Below, in pieces: positions 46,561-60,688 of a stretch of DNA of 64,000 bases. Each line of letters starts with the position of its first letter. The first letter of the stretch is position 1. The notes below the pieces were generated by a model. The model was given only the letters and a program-made list of their open reading frames with translations, did not search any database and was not told the origin of the DNA. This DNA comes from Hermodice carunculata (lineage: Eukaryota > Annelida > Polychaeta > Eunicida > Amphinomidae), in the NCBI GenBank assembly GCA_964020975.1, contig OZ026624.1, positions 69,498,591-69,562,590 of the forward strand. The letters are read 5' to 3'. The position numbers and the translations under genes are program-made.

Positions 46561-48062
46561 AAATACACACTGACAGTCAGGTGATCCAACCCAAATCTAC
46601 GCTACACTTTCTGTCTTGTCTATGTCTATGAATTCTTTGTGTGTTACTGTCACAGTGTGTTGTGTCTGGCCTATGCACACAGCCATTTTCTTAACAAGAC
46701 AGATTTAAACAGGACTATGCCTTTTTTCCAAGTTGGGCACTTACTCTGATCAAATATATGTACTTTAAAATTCCTGAATAAAAATATGTTTAAACCAATA
46801 TGTTGAACAAATGGTACTGCAATTCCTTTTTCCATTTGTGAAACATTTTTTTTGCTACTTCGCCAAAATTGCATGTTGGATTCTCTTCAAACGTATATTA
46901 TTTCTGGACTTGATCTCTACCAAGTGTTTTGAACTGCAGGGTGAGTTGCCATTTTCTGATTTTGTAACATGTTATCAACATTAAGGACAAATCGCAAAGG
47001 GTACACGTAGTTTTTAGCATTGTTCAATAGGAATAACAGCAAATTGGACAATTTGGCTTGTATCTTAGGCCCATGGTCACTATCAAACACTAGTAGGGAA
47101 GTACCTGTGGGGTTTCTTTAGTTGTTAATTTTGACCTTGAGTGACCTTAAAAAGTCAGCTGACATTGGGGCAAATTCAGGCGTGGACTTATGGGCTATGA
47201 TTGATTAAACCCTAATAGAAAGTACTTATGGGGATTCTTTTGATGTTAATTTTGACCTTGAGTGGCCTTGACAGGTCAAACTGACATATCTGCATATATC
47301 TTGCTAAAAGCGATTCTATAACTTTTCATTTAAAAAAATTACTTGTGAACTGTATGAGAGAAGACTGATATTACCATGATGATAATCTTAAACAAAGATG
47401 CATGGCCATGACCTTGATATTATTCTGAAGTTCACAAGACCACTTCAGTCTGTGCATGTAAGGACATCTGAACACAGGCCTGTCACAGTCCTCATTTACA
47501 GTGTTAGATTAAATATACACAGTAGCTTTATCTAATACAAGTTAAACTTCACTAAACGTGATTCACACAATCATGTACTCCCACATATGGTCCCCAATGC
47601 AGATGCTCTTCTCTGTACATCATACCAATCTATCAGTCCAATAAGACCATTCCCTTCTGGATGGTCTCATTGGATGATAGAAATCTGCTATTTACTTTCA
47701 TATAAAACAGTTATTAAAGTATAATTCGGAAATGATAGATACATATACAGAAACGGTGGTGGGGGAGAATGCAGCCTTTAAAATCACTCTAATATCATTT
47801 GTGAAGTATTGGACATGTATTATAATAATAGACTGGTTTAAGCCGTGAGATTCCACTCCTTGGATTTCTAAATAAAATACAGATCATGTGTGAACATAAT
47901 TGGATATAAATTGCACATTACAGAATTGCAAAATTGATATTAGAGTGATGCAGTTAAACACAATTTCAGCTATTGTGGTTTGGTCATTTGCACATTTGTT
48001 CCAATGGGATGGTACTACCATATAGCTACCTGATACGTTTCGTTACATATTTTTTATTTGGT
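46561..48062. other. Unassigned interval with a two-unit ~125-bp repeat
   Basis: GTTAATTTTGACCTTGAGTG recurs at 47127 and about 125 bp later, with shared flanks (GGGAAGTACCTGTGGGG-like). No gene seen. Confidence 0.5.
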
Positions 48063-48066
48063 CTAA

Positions 48067-48117
48067 GGGGCCGTCTGTAAAGCTATCAAAATTGCATTAT
48101 AAGTTTTAGAAAGTCAA

Positions 48118-48189
<72 letters not shown>

Positions 48190-49254
48190 AAGATTATTTA
48201 CCAATCTACAATACAGCCGAATGCTGAGTTTGAAAAATGTCAATTTTTATGAGAATTTTGGAACTAAAGAAATTATGGTTTTTGGCCAAAACACCCACAT
48301 AGTTTTGTATTGACAACAGAATGTAAATGAGCTGTCAGTGGCAAGTTACCAAGCAGCTCATAACTTAGGGAGAACAATGGGCCTGTGGGCTAGAGAGAGA
48401 GAAAAATGGGCCTGTGGGCTAGAGAGAGAACGATGGACCAGTGGGCTAGGGAGAGAACAATGGACACTCCCTATCTGTTATTTTAGCGACTGAAACCAAC
48501 CACAAAGAAACCACATCTTCTGGAAAAACTTCAAAGATTCCTTTTTGAACATGGATTTAAAAGATAAATTTTCATGACAACATATCAAAAGTATAGTATT
48601 ATAAGAGCACTTCTCCCACGACAAGTATCAATCAGAGAGAGAGTGAGTACATTTTGCACAATGGCCAGTTTACTGCTGCCAGAGATCCACTCAGACCTAA
48701 ATATCATTTTCTCACAATTCTAATTTTCGTTCGACTTCTCAGAGGTTTTCAACAGATTGCTCGCAAATGGTTTAACAGATTTTGATGAAATCAAAAGCTC
48801 TTGAAAATATACATTCTTGCCCAGGAACGGTATGTGGCCTTTGTAGATATTTTTATATTTTGCATTTTATTAAATTTAGAATTACACAAAGCGGAAAATT
48901 GAAACAGTGCCTCTTTATACTTTAAAAAAATCGTTCCTTTTCCTTTTAAACAAAAAAAACCAAAAAAACCTGTCTAGACATTACATCAAAGTTTTATTCT
49001 GCCTAATTTGAAGATTTCAAGTTAAATATTATGATTTGTGGGGCCAGAAAACCCCTGAAGTGGACCCCTGTAAAATATATCACCAATCACCCCAAATAAC
49101 GAGAATATGATTATTTTTTTCTTCACATAATGAAAATATGGATTTATATCTAAAAGAAAATGTATGGTTTTGGGGGGCTAACGGCAAAATTTGAGAAAAG
49201 AGAGTAGCGTAAGATACTGCCACGTGATACATGCTGAGCTTTACAGACGGCCCC
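48067..49254. mobile_element. TTAA-flanked DNA element, GGGGCCGTCTGTAAAGCT ends
   Basis: GGGGCCGTCTGTAAAGCT at the left and AGCTTTACAGACGGCCCC at the right are perfect 18-bp inverted repeats. Flanks are CTAA (48063-48066) and TTAA (49255-49258). Inside are a (TA)n run (48119-48184) and a ~29-bp minisatellite (GGGCCTGTGGGCTAGAGAGA, about four units, 48370-48470). No transposase reading. Assigned to a TTAA-targeting superfamily by inference. Confidence 0.8.
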
Positions 49255-49258
49255 TTAA

Positions 49259-51250
49259 AATAAATTAGCTATATAAAGGGCTGTGTTTAAGATATGTCAT
49301 GAGGAAATTTAAATAGTTTTAGATAGGCTATTTTCATTGAAAGAACTTTTATCAGGTGATGATAAATTTCATCCAATGGAATGGTACTATTGGTAGAAGA
49401 TTACTGTTGAGAAGTACTAGGCATAATATCTTTGAGTCACACACACAAACAAACATTTTGGAACATGCAAACTTGTATCACACTACATTCATATTAGAAG
49501 ATTTATCATAGGTGCAGAAAATATTCATGTTAAAGATTGACATCAAAATTCCTTCATAAACTAATTCTCTGGAAATTGACACATTAACTCAAAATATTAC
49601 ATATTTTTATGTTACACACCATTATAAATTACCATTAATGGTTTTAATGTGATCCCACAGGATTCCATGGAAGATATTGTCATCCTATTAGACATCCAGT
49701 GGAATCCAATGGGATCCCACATGATGAAGCTTTCAGATCTCCAAAGTACAAACAACGGGAATTTGTTTTTGCTATGTATAAGATTGAAAGGATCACTGGA
49801 AAATACAGGATAAACATTGAATAATTTTTAAATATTAATTTATCACACAGATCAGGACTGAGTTGATAATCTGGATTTTCCCCGCCACATTATATATGTA
49901 TGCAGGTGTCTCTTTACATTTGGCAAACCGCTTCTGTTCCTCTTTCCCTTTGCTTCTCAAAGTGCCCAAGTATGGTCGTCCTCTGGTCTAATATTTTTAC
50001 TTTAATTTCAAGTGAATGCAAAATTAAAAGATGACTGCATATGCACAAAACATTTCTCCTTTTTGATGTACTTACCTATGTTTGTAGAATATAAAACGCA
50101 AAACGTTTCCAATTATTTTTTCAACCAGACATCATTTATTTATTGGGGCACCGCCGACAACAGCGCCGTAGAAAAGTGGCCATATACAAGAACTTCTCTC
50201 GTACACAAGGTTGATATCAAATGCTACATCTTGTAAAGTGTCCACTTTAAAAAAGTGATTGATTGCAAATCCAGGTAAAGTGGCTAGGCTCAGTCATGAC
50301 GCTGTGAAATATTACTTCAAAATATATTTAGATTTGGGGAAGTAGAGTTTAATTCCCCATATTGTTAAACAGTAACAAAGCAAAATATATTATTGTGAAA
50401 TATTATTTGACTCAATGGAAATCCCAGAGTGTTAAATACAGATAAAGGATTGTGTAAGAACATAACCTATATACCAGTCAGCAGATAATTAGTCAGTAAA
50501 ATAATGAACCAATTAGTCCAGGATCTGTAAGAGACTTACCAGATCTAACAATTATACATGACAGTGATGGAGCAGAGATTGTGCAGCTGACAGGCAAGTT
50601 AGGAATACCATGGGGACCAGGCCTGGCATGTCTCATTTTATCTTTGGCACAAGTGATAAATTTTGGGTTTTGGGTGTTTAGGTCCATACATTTTGCATAT
50701 GCTTTGGAAAAAACTAAAGTTTCCCGTTAATGACGAATATTTCAGAGGTTGCGAGGAACAGTTTAAAACAACCAGGGGTCTTTTCTTGTTGGCTGTCTGT
50801 TTCAAGTCAATTGTGGAATGTGTTTCTTCACATTGGTATTGAAAGTTAAATGTTGATGTTTTGGTTATTCTTGAATCTGTGCTTTTTGCTGTGTTTGACA
50901 AGTAATATCCATACATGTGTAATACCCTGAATTGTAGTCCTGTGGTGTCCCATAAAGGTCTAGATCACTATGCCTTGTTGTATGATTGCCTGTTGAGGAT
51001 TCGCATGAATACCTTCAATTGATACATACTCACACAGAAATAGTAAACAGCGTACACCATTGGGGAAAGTACAGATGTCATCTCAGTTTTTACCTTTGTA
51101 CATTAGTTGCAGTAGTCACAGACACGAACAACAAACACAATTTATTTTAAAAACAGAAAATCCATTTTTCTGTTTTTTGGCTTAATTTACAGAAATTGGG
51201 AACCTGTTGCTGCGAATTCAGGATCCTGATACCTGTTAATTCTACAAATC
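49259..51250. other. Unassigned interval
   Basis: AT-rich. No supported gene or paired repeat. A weak inverted match (GATCCCACAGGATTCCATGG against GTGGAATCCAATGGGATCCC) lies at 49651-49721. Confidence 0.4.
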
Positions 51251-51261
51251 TACATTTTGTA

Positions 51262-51660
51262 TGAGTGGAACCACTCATTCTGTACCAAACCTTGGAAAAA
51301 AGGTCCCAACTGAGTGGAACCACTCACTTTGGACCTGCTGCACAATGCCGTCGATGAGTGGGACCACTCATTCGGTACAAAATATCCAAAATGAGGCCCA
51401 AATGAGGGGAACCACTCACTGAGAAAAGCTACATCAAGGATTTGGTGAGTGGAAACACTCGGCCACCTGGCACAAGAAATTCGAAGCGGGGCCCACACGA
51501 GGGAAAACACTCATCTGGGTCTTGTGTGGCTGCATGAAAGCTTAAGGTGACCGGTGAGTGGAGACACTCAGTTGATCCCGAATCATGTCAAAAGGAGGGA
51601 AAACACTCACTTGAAAGACCAGAGCTGTTTGTTTAAATCCTACTTGAGTGAAACCACTCA
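51262..51660. repeat. Nine interspersed copies of a palindromic 16-mer (TGAGTGGAACCACTCA)
   Basis: Copies begin at 51262, 51311, 51355, 51403, 51446, 51498, 51555, 51594 and 51645. Intervals are 39-57 bp, so the gaps are 23-41 bp. Three copies are perfect or near-perfect palindromes; the rest have changes such as GGGAAAACACTC. Alternate gaps resemble each other (for example GTACCAAA-type and AGGCCCAAA-type pieces at 51280-51310, 51373-51402 and 51470-51497), so the underlying unit is about 92 bp with two palindromes. Confidence 0.85.
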
Positions 51661-53642
51661 TACTTTTCAAGATGCCGTGAATAATTGAGGAAATGAATAA
51701 AGTGATATTCTAAAAGATTTTTTTTTTTTTTTTTTTTTTATGTTGAACGTGTGACTGATACCTCTCATACAAAAACAGAGTTCGTATTTTGAGCCCTGGA
51801 TTTTGAGTTTTAGAAGCGTTCGTCGTAAGCATATCATCAGTTGGTGGGTCTGGACAATGGGGTCCCGGTAATGCAAAACTTTAAAATACCCATTCCGGTA
51901 TATTGCAAGTTCATCAAATCATGGCGCTGGAAAAGGATAGAGGGACAACTTGGGACAATTCTCGAGTTACATCAAAATCACCGCCACTGATTCAGATTGG
52001 ATTTTCATGCCTCGCTAGCCCTGTGATGTTCAATACACACATTCAATGCTGATAGTGAGACGCATGCATCGTCCTGTGACCTACTTTGGCCCATAGTCTA
52101 TGCAGGCATAGTCATCTTCTGCGTCGTGGTAGGGTCCATTAGAACCCTTGAAAAAATGCCTGATCATGAAAGCCAAAGTTGTATACTTTCATGAGTGAAT
52201 GTTTACTTTCTTACATGGCCCGACACATGGATAACTACAGTACACGCCAAATCTTTCTTCCGTGTGATACACCCAAATTTGTTTGGGAATCCTCGACACA
52301 GGGCAAACTATACAGGGAAGGATGTAGGATTTCCGGAAAGGGGGATCAGTGACTTAAACAAAGCACAAAACGCGAGTGTGAAAGTGACAAAGGCCACAGC
52401 GGGGTGGAGGGGGGGGTGAATTAAAAAAAAATAGATGCTCTGAGATGCATTTTCCTGGCATTTGAGACTGTATTTTAGTGGGATAATTTGATTTCTCTGA
52501 GACACAAAATTCACTACATTTGGCCTCCCTGCTGCTGGGAGGGGTGGATAAGCATACACATTTCACTTCATGGCATTTGTTATACGTAACAATAATAGTT
52601 CTTACCTTTTGTCCATCCATAGTTTTTTGGGACCTTATCTGTTCAAGTTTTGGCTTCTTTATAAGAAAACGATCCATATTTATTGCAAATACCAATTATA
52701 TTAAGCCCAACATTAAAGTAAGCAAACATGTCACTGTGTGGATTAGATCATTACGTGTCAAAGTTAGGTCATGACTCCATTCACATGCATCATTCACAAG
52801 AGCAAGCACCGGTGGCCGCAGGGAGTATCTGGGCCGAATGACACTAACTGACACTTGCATTTAAAATTTGACCAAGCCCAGGACACTGGCCTGGAAGTCA
52901 AGTGCTGCATCCATCTCCACATCTGGAAGTAGTTTCACATGTAACTGCCTCTCTGGGTTACCTCTGCAGCACTTTCAAAGTGGTTATATTGCTGGGTTGT
53001 ACGATTTCCTGATCTCAGTTTGCAACTAAAACTGAATATATAAGCCTATGTACTTCTTTCTGGTATTGTTAATGAGTCCCACGTCGTTTATCGTCTCTGT
53101 CTCCCTTTTCTCTTTTTTTTTTTTTTTTGACCCCCCCCCCCTTTAGGGCGGGGGGGGGGGGTGTCCAGGACCCGTCTGACTCCCCTCTAAATTTGCCCCT
53201 GCTATAGACTTTTGATCGCCAAAAATTCTTACATGATTGCATTTGTCTCCTGGTGTTTAAAATATGCTTTTCAGCAAAATTGCCCTGAACTGGGTCAAAC
53301 TCATCATGTTCTTTCCATTCAAAAACTGTTGGAAAGCCCTTGTCAGAAGACGAGAACACATGAAAGCCCTTTCTTTACTACGCAAAGTCTGTGGTGTACA
53401 AAAGTGTCATTAAAAACGTAGCAAAGTGCATGTATTTAACCTCTGTCAAATACGACTGCACAGGACCAGCATTCCCATATTTTCCATTCAAGACGACAGT
53501 CCATTTGGGCTCCAATTGGCCCCCCTACTCAGGTTTGTGTTCAGCTTATTATGTGTGATACGTAAAGTCATTATCTCTGCAACCTTCATGAGGTTTCTTT
53601 CACCCATACCCCGCAATAAAAAAATTCAAATGATCTGGGGTT
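51661..53642. other. Unassigned interval with homopolymer tracts
   Basis: Contains T runs (51718-51739, 53110-53128) and a C run next to a G run (53131-53161). No supported gene. Confidence 0.4.
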
Positions 53643-54691
<1,049 letters not shown>

Positions 54692-54929
54692 TTGGACATT
54701 TTCATCCAGTCCACAGAAATAAATGAGAAATACTGACTATATGGCTGTAGCCAAATTTTTAAACATTTACCCAGGATAAACAATTGAGAACAAACCAGCA
54801 AAACGTTTTGGCTATGAGGTATGGCGCTCATCAGGGAGTGTTATAAGCTGGGTCAAAATGTGAAGCATGACAGTTTATAAAATGTTTGCCACCATGTGAT
54901 CAAATCAGCTGGCAACGCAACCTCCACTG

Positions 54930-55700
54930 CTGGGGTGGGGGTTAATGACCAAAGGACCCCCCCCCCCGTGAGATAATAATTCCTGATGCAGATTTCTTGA
55001 ATTCATTCCCCACCTCCAGCGCATACTATAAATCACAAAAGTGTGTATTCGCTTTGTGATATGTGTCAGATAGAAGAAATAAGCAGTTATCAGGTCAATT
55101 TTAAGTTATTTCCAATTCAACTCTATCTGGCATTGTTATACAATAGTCCCTCTATAGCTATAGCCAGACAGAAATGATTACCTACCACTTCAACAAAAAA
55201 GGGACATATGGTCCATCGTGACAGGTCAATTAGCATGGAAAGCAAAAGACTTCGAAATTTTTAAGACAGGTCTCTTATGAGAGGGTGGTCCCACACATCA
55301 GACAGAGGTCTTTTGACAGGGGCTAGTGTAAACTGGACACGGGCAGAACATTTTCGAACCATAAAGGAATTCTTACATGCAATGAATTAACAGGAGCGCT
55401 TTCTGGATGCCGACATGTGCATACGACCTCCCGGGTCACTCCATCCTCACATTGAGTATGGAGATCAGACACCCTACACACCCTCCTGGGACCACTGCTT
55501 ATCACTTTATCACTAAACAGTATAACTCTGCTTACATGGACAGCTGGAATACGTTGTGACTGACTAAGATGCAACCGGACCCAGTGAAGGAATGCACCAA
55601 AACCACTGGCTATATTTATGTCACAGTGACACAGAAGAGGACATTTCTCTGTGATCCTGCTCAAAGGACTAAAAAACCACAGGTACCCACCAAATCTGAA
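54930..55700 (+). repeat. Left arm of a long inverted repeat pair (partner near 62815-63990)
   Basis: Matches the far arm in reverse complement, in order: GATGCAGATTTCTTGAATTC (55001), CCATAAAGGAATTCTTAC (55361), CACCCTCCTGGGACCACTGC (55480s), GACTGACTAAG (55559). Divergence is high and there are gaps. Either two oppositely inserted copies of one repeat family or the arms of one old structure. Confidence 0.65.
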
Positions 55701-55866
55701 ACAAAAACACATAACTTCAACAGAAGTACATGTTTTTGCATGTGCGAAAGAATAAGTTAAAAACAAACATGCGTAGTACCTAATATACAGTTTATATCCC
55801 AGGGTATTCATTTAGTATCTCAATTGTGGAGTGATACCACTATGACAGGAACAAGATGCAGGAGCC

Positions 55867-56763
55867 AACTAGAAAAGAAGATTTGCTTCAAAGCAAACCT
55901 GTCTGTGTGCCTTCAAAAGCTGTAAATAATAATTCCTACAACTTTTGTCCTGTGGTACTTCAAATTTCATTAAGCTGATGGCTGGATGAAAATTCAAGGT
56001 ACAAATGACCTTGACATTTAAAGGTCATATGTAAATTACAAAAATATACAGTGTTACAATGCCTACAATTTAAGCCCAACATGAACCAAATCATAGAGAA
56101 GTTGACCAAGTTTAGCACGGCAAGATGAAACTTTCAAAGGTCCAAATGACATTGACCTTTGACCTTTACAGGTTACCTGTTATCACAAAAACATGCAGTT
56201 TTGTAATATTTACAAGTTGAGTGCAACATGATTAAAATTGGATGAAAATTGACCCAAGTCATGGCTGGAAGAAATTTTCAAAGGGCCAGCTAACCTTGAC
56301 TTTGATCCTTGGAGGTCACAACAACTAAAATTTGCAGTGTTACAATAGCTACAATTTGAGTCCAACATGATTTAATTTGGATAAAAATTAAGTTATGGCT
56401 ACATGAGAATTTCAAAGGTCCAAATGATCTTGATGTTTCAACTATATAGGTCACTTGTAAATCACAAAAATGTGTAGTGCTACATTAGCTACAGTTTGAG
56501 CCCAACATGATCAAAATCGAATATACATGTACTGAGTTATGGCTACATGAAAATTTGAAAGGTCCAAATGACATTGACTTTTGACTTTTGGAGTTTATTT
56601 GTAAATTACAATAATATGCAGTGTTGCAATACCTACAATTGGGGTCCAACATGGTTAAAATTGGTTGAAAATTGACAGAGTTATGGCTAGTTGAAAATTT
56701 TAAAGGTTCAAATGACCTTGATATTTTACCTTTACAGGTTGCATGTAAATTACAAAAATGTGC

Positions 56764-56826
<63 letters not shown>

Positions 56827-56870
56827 AAAAGAAAGAAAAACAATATGTCTGTGTTGGCACACAGACATAA
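55867..56870 (+). mobile_element. Tandem-core element, copy 2, with (GAAA)n tail and hairpin
   Basis: Head AACTAGAAAAGAAGATTTGC with palindrome GATTTGCTT/AAGCAAACC. About five units of ~143 bp (markers near 56065, 56211, 56351, 56490, 56634) follow, of the same core as the element at 2909. Then (GAAA)n (56765-56840) and a hairpin TGTCTGTGT/ACACAGACA after it. The core ends directly in the run. Confidence 0.75.
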
Positions 56871-57071
56871 ATAAAACAGATAACAGACCTTGGATGCATA
56901 ATGCAGTGGACTTGGTTCATACACTGTCTAGAAACACTTGGAAGTTCCATGAAAAAAAAATGAACTTTGAAGGTCTGAAATTCACGGCTGGTCTTTTGAA
57001 TCTTTGGAAAATCCCAAATTATCCTATTGCATTAGTTTTAAAATGGACTCCATTTTATTATTTTTCCTCGT

Positions 57072-57669
57072 TATGCCCCTTTCCTAATGGAGGAGGGGCA
57101 TACAGAAATCGCTTATTTCATCCATCCGCATATCCATACGTCCCTGTCCGTCCATCCATCCGCAATTGTGTCCGGTGTATAATTCGCTTATACCTCAACT
57201 TCAATTGATGAAACTTTAAACATAGGTGAATCCTGACATAAGGGTGCATCGTGTACCAAAATTATGTCGCTAGGTCAAGTATCTGGGTCACAGTGACAGA
57301 TTCTTGTAAAATCGTGTCCAGATTATATATAACTCCTTTACTTTATGTGACTTAGATTAATGAAACTTTACACAGATGTATCTACACGTAAAGGTGTGTC
57401 ATGTACCGAAAGTAGGTCACCAGATAAAGTATCTGGAACACGGTGACAAAATCATGTAAAACTACATAACACTTCATGGCGGAGCTGTAATAGTGCTCTT
57501 ATAGTCAGATTGCTAAACCTTTACACACAGGTGCAACTACGCAAAAGGGTGTGTCATGAACCAAAAGTAGGTCACTAGATCAAGTATCTGGATCGCGGTG
57601 TCATATCCTTCTAAAATCGTGCCAAAGCTATTATTCTTTTATTATTTAACTAAGTTTCATGAAACTTCA

Positions 57670-57712
<43 letters not shown>

Positions 57713-58230
57713 ATCTTGACAAAAAAGTGTGTCATGAAGCAAAATTAGGTCACTAGGTCAAGTATCTGGGTATCATCTATGTGTGTCAGGGCTACAATTC
57801 GCTTGTCCTTCAACTTATAATAATGAAACTTTACACACACTGCATCTGAATATAAGGGTGTGTGATGTACCAAAAGTAGGTCAATAGGTCAAGTGTCTGG
57901 ATCACAATGACATTTTTGTAAACTCGTATCAGGGCTATAAATCCTTTACTATTTAACTTAATTTCATGAAACTTCACACATAAATGTTTCTTGACCTGAA
58001 AGTGTGTCATGAAACAATTGTAGGTCAGTAGGTCAAGTATCTGGGTCATGGCGATACATTATGTAAAACTACATTCACTTCCAGGGTCATAATTCAGTTG
58101 TCCTTTGACTGAGAATCATGAAACTTTATACACATGTGTATCTGGACACAACAGTGTGTCATACATAAAAGTAGGTCAGTATGTCAAGTATCTGGGTCAC
58201 AGTAATAGCCTATTTATTAACTACAGTCAT
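57072..58230 (+). mobile_element. Tandem-core element, TATGCCCCT family
   Basis: The head is a perfect 9-bp-arm palindrome (TATGCCCCT 57072-57080, AGGGGCATA 57094-57102), then a CCGTCC/CATCC-rich piece. About seven units of ~150 bp follow, marked by AAAAGTAGGTCACTAGGTCA, AGTATCTGGGTCACAGTGAC and ATGAAACTTTACACACA. A (CA)n run (57671-57710) interrupts one unit. No clear tail hairpin was found. It shares its plan, not its sequence, with the other tandem-core elements. Confidence 0.7.
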
Positions 58231-58669
58231 TCTAAAACGAGACCTGTAATTAACAAGGTTATAAAGGAAGCGAGGGGGCATGGGTCTAGCAATCCCTGGT
58301 TGCCTTTTAATTATATTTATATACAATGTTCTGCTGGTTTGCACATAACCTATTCACTAAAGTGGATAATCCTGAGCAAAATAATCAACTAAAATTTTAA
58401 ATGATAGACTCATGAAATTAGAACTCGGACTTCAGACGTAGCCTTCGGTTGTAGGATTATAGATTAAAAAAGAAATAAAAGATATTGCAGCAGTTTTACC
58501 TGCCCCCCCCCCCTCCGGCTTATCAGGTGTGTTGCACAGACTGGACTATGAATCACATCCTTCATCTCCATGCATATCTGTTGTATTGCATATTGGTATA
58601 TTTCAATCATAAACTTTACATTTCATGCACAAGAATATGGAATTAAAACAAAAACAAAACAAAAAATAC

Positions 58670-58702
<33 letters not shown>

Positions 58703-58755
58703 CATTCTGCAGGGCCGTGAATGACGTGCAACTTGAATTTATATGAGATAAAGAA
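58231..58755. other. Unassigned interval with an (AAAAC)n run
   Basis: No gene seen. AAAAC units at about 58647-58702; C run at 58504-58512. Confidence 0.4.
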
Positions 58756-58756
58756 T

Positions 58757-58846
58757 GGGGATTTGGTCGAGTGGATATGTGCGTTTCCCATTTCAGCTAC
58801 GCGACTGGTGCCAAAGGTTGCAGGTTCGAGTCCCACTCGTTCCGAA
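58757..58846 (+). mobile_element. tRNA-like SINE head or tRNA pseudogene
   Basis: An A box-like TGGTCGAGTGG (58764-58774) and a perfect B box GGTTCGAGTCC (58823-58833) are spaced as in a long-arm tRNA. The presumed acceptor arms (GGGGATT and the segment after CCCACTCG) do not pair, so this is not a working tRNA. More likely the promoter region of a tRNA-derived SINE. Confidence 0.6.
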
Positions 58847-58849
58847 CAT

Positions 58850-59350
58850 AAAATATATGATGACATGGGTTCGCAGTATTGTAAACATAATTTGGTAGTA
58901 ACAGCATAGATTCAATTGTTGTTTGCTAACTCTCCTGTCAAAACACACTTATGAATAAAAACTAAGTATAAAAAGAGAGGATTGCGAAATGGTGTATTGT
59001 CTTATGCATTGGAAGGTTTTAATTGAATGGATTTAGTATTTCGTGACTGTACATGTACATATTTATAATCTCATAAAGAAATGGTACAATGGACTAGAAT
59101 GAAGTTTGCCGTTTCAATTTTGAAGAGCAACCAGCTTCATTTTTGTGAAACTGAAATATTAACAACTCAACTTGGAAAATCAACATTATCAGTAGGACTT
59201 TTACTAGATTTTGTGTTAAATTAGAGTATCCGAGGTAAAATGTTCCTCATATTCATGGTGGTGTAAGGATACATGTTACAACGCATCAAATAAACATTTA
59301 ACTGGGAGTGGTTTTAATGTGGAAAACTGATCTACAGTCTGTCTTAACTC
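58850..59350. other. Unassigned interval
   Basis: No gene or paired repeat recognised. Confidence 0.4.
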
Positions 59351-59354
59351 TTAA

Positions 59355-59891
59355 AGAGACCCATGACACTAGATATCCCTTAATGTACAACAATTTCAAT
59401 ATTACATTTTATGTTATTCCACAGGACCATACAAACTTCCACATAGACGTGGGTGGATTTTCTTTGACCGTCACAAAATTTTCTTCCTCATGACCACTTA
59501 AAATACTGGTTATTTAACGAAACTTTATTTTTCTAAAGACCTTATAATTGTGCAGTGATGAACCACTAACCTCACAGGAGTTGATGTCAGTTTACGATTC
59601 ACTACCATTAGGTTTATTTTGAAGTATGCTAGAAATTAAAGATTTTATTATTTAAATCAAAATTTCTCCTATTGGAGTATTTTTAGCAGTTTTTATGAAG
59701 GAAATTTTTTTCTTGGTCCAACAAAAAGTCATAGGGGGTTTGGTCAAAGCCAATAGCAGGAGCAACTCACATTGAAGTTATTGTGAATGACAAAAAGGTT
59801 TCATTTTAGAGGTCACGCTAGATCAGACAGACTGCAAATGTAAACAGAAGTGTGATTATAAAAAGTTGGTTGCAATAGGGGAGTGGTCTCT
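59355..59891. mobile_element. Possible TTAA-flanked element, AGAGACC ends
   Basis: AGAGACCC after TTAA (59351-59354) mirrors GGTCTCT before TTAT (59892-59895). The inverted match beyond 8 bp is weak. The right end continues AGAGACCACTCCCCTATTGC on the minus strand. Confidence 0.35.
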
Positions 59892-59895
59892 TTAT

Positions 59896-60631
59896 TGGGG
59901 ATTTTAAATGAATATTCTACTGTATAATTGGTATGTACATTTTTATACATGCTAAATAACAGTCCTTTGGGGAACAAATGTATACAAGATATATTATATT
60001 GGTTTGCATTTTGCACCCGTTTTAAATTCATACAGAGTAAGTCACCAAAACTAGAAAAATTTGGAAATTGACAAAATTATTCAAAAGAGGAGCTCATTTA
60101 CAGTAGAAACAACATGTTAACTTGTCAGTGTTACATATTTATTGTTTATCATTTGGCACAATTCAAGCTAAGAGATGTCAGGGTTGAATGTAGTAGAGGC
60201 CAAATATCCCCTTCTCACATCAGTAATTTCATATTACTTGCATGGACATCATAAAAAGTTACCAGTTGGATGCCGTTCAAGATGACTTACACAAACCAAG
60301 CTTTTAATGATAGCCTTCTTTCTGTATACAAAGCCACATCATTTTTTTTCAATTACAAAAATTGTGATTTTTTTCTTCCTTTTTTTCAAAATAAGCACAT
60401 AGACCCATAGATAAGTCATTTAATATCTCGTTAATTTACCCTTTTCCCAGGTATAAGCAGCTTTTAGCTGTTTCTTCCTTTTAAACACAAGCTTTAGAAT
60501 ACAACGTTTATAATTTATCCAAATTACATAACTGACAGCGCCAAACCAAACGAACATTCTTTGCAGTCTACATTATCTCTGACTTTTCAGGCTCCCTCCT
60601 ATTATCAAATTTTGGTCATGTAGCCCGTAAG

Positions 60632-60688
<57 letters not shown>

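Noticed and set aside
51262-51660. CRISPR array
   Set aside because: Spacing is irregular, the repeats are variable, the gaps resemble each other, and the DNA is from an animal with no cas-like genes nearby. A decayed tandem repeat explains it.
55323-55811. 162-codon minus-strand frame
   Set aside because: No recognisable domain. It lies inside the decayed inverted repeat, and the matching arm near 63 kb does not keep the frame.
56672-57208. 178-codon frame with Lys-Glu-Arg repeats
   Set aside because: It crosses a (GAAA)n run and non-coding repeat sequence; no domain is present.
58757-58846. Functional tRNA gene
   Set aside because: The A and B boxes fit but the acceptor arms do not pair, so a SINE head or pseudogene is more likely.
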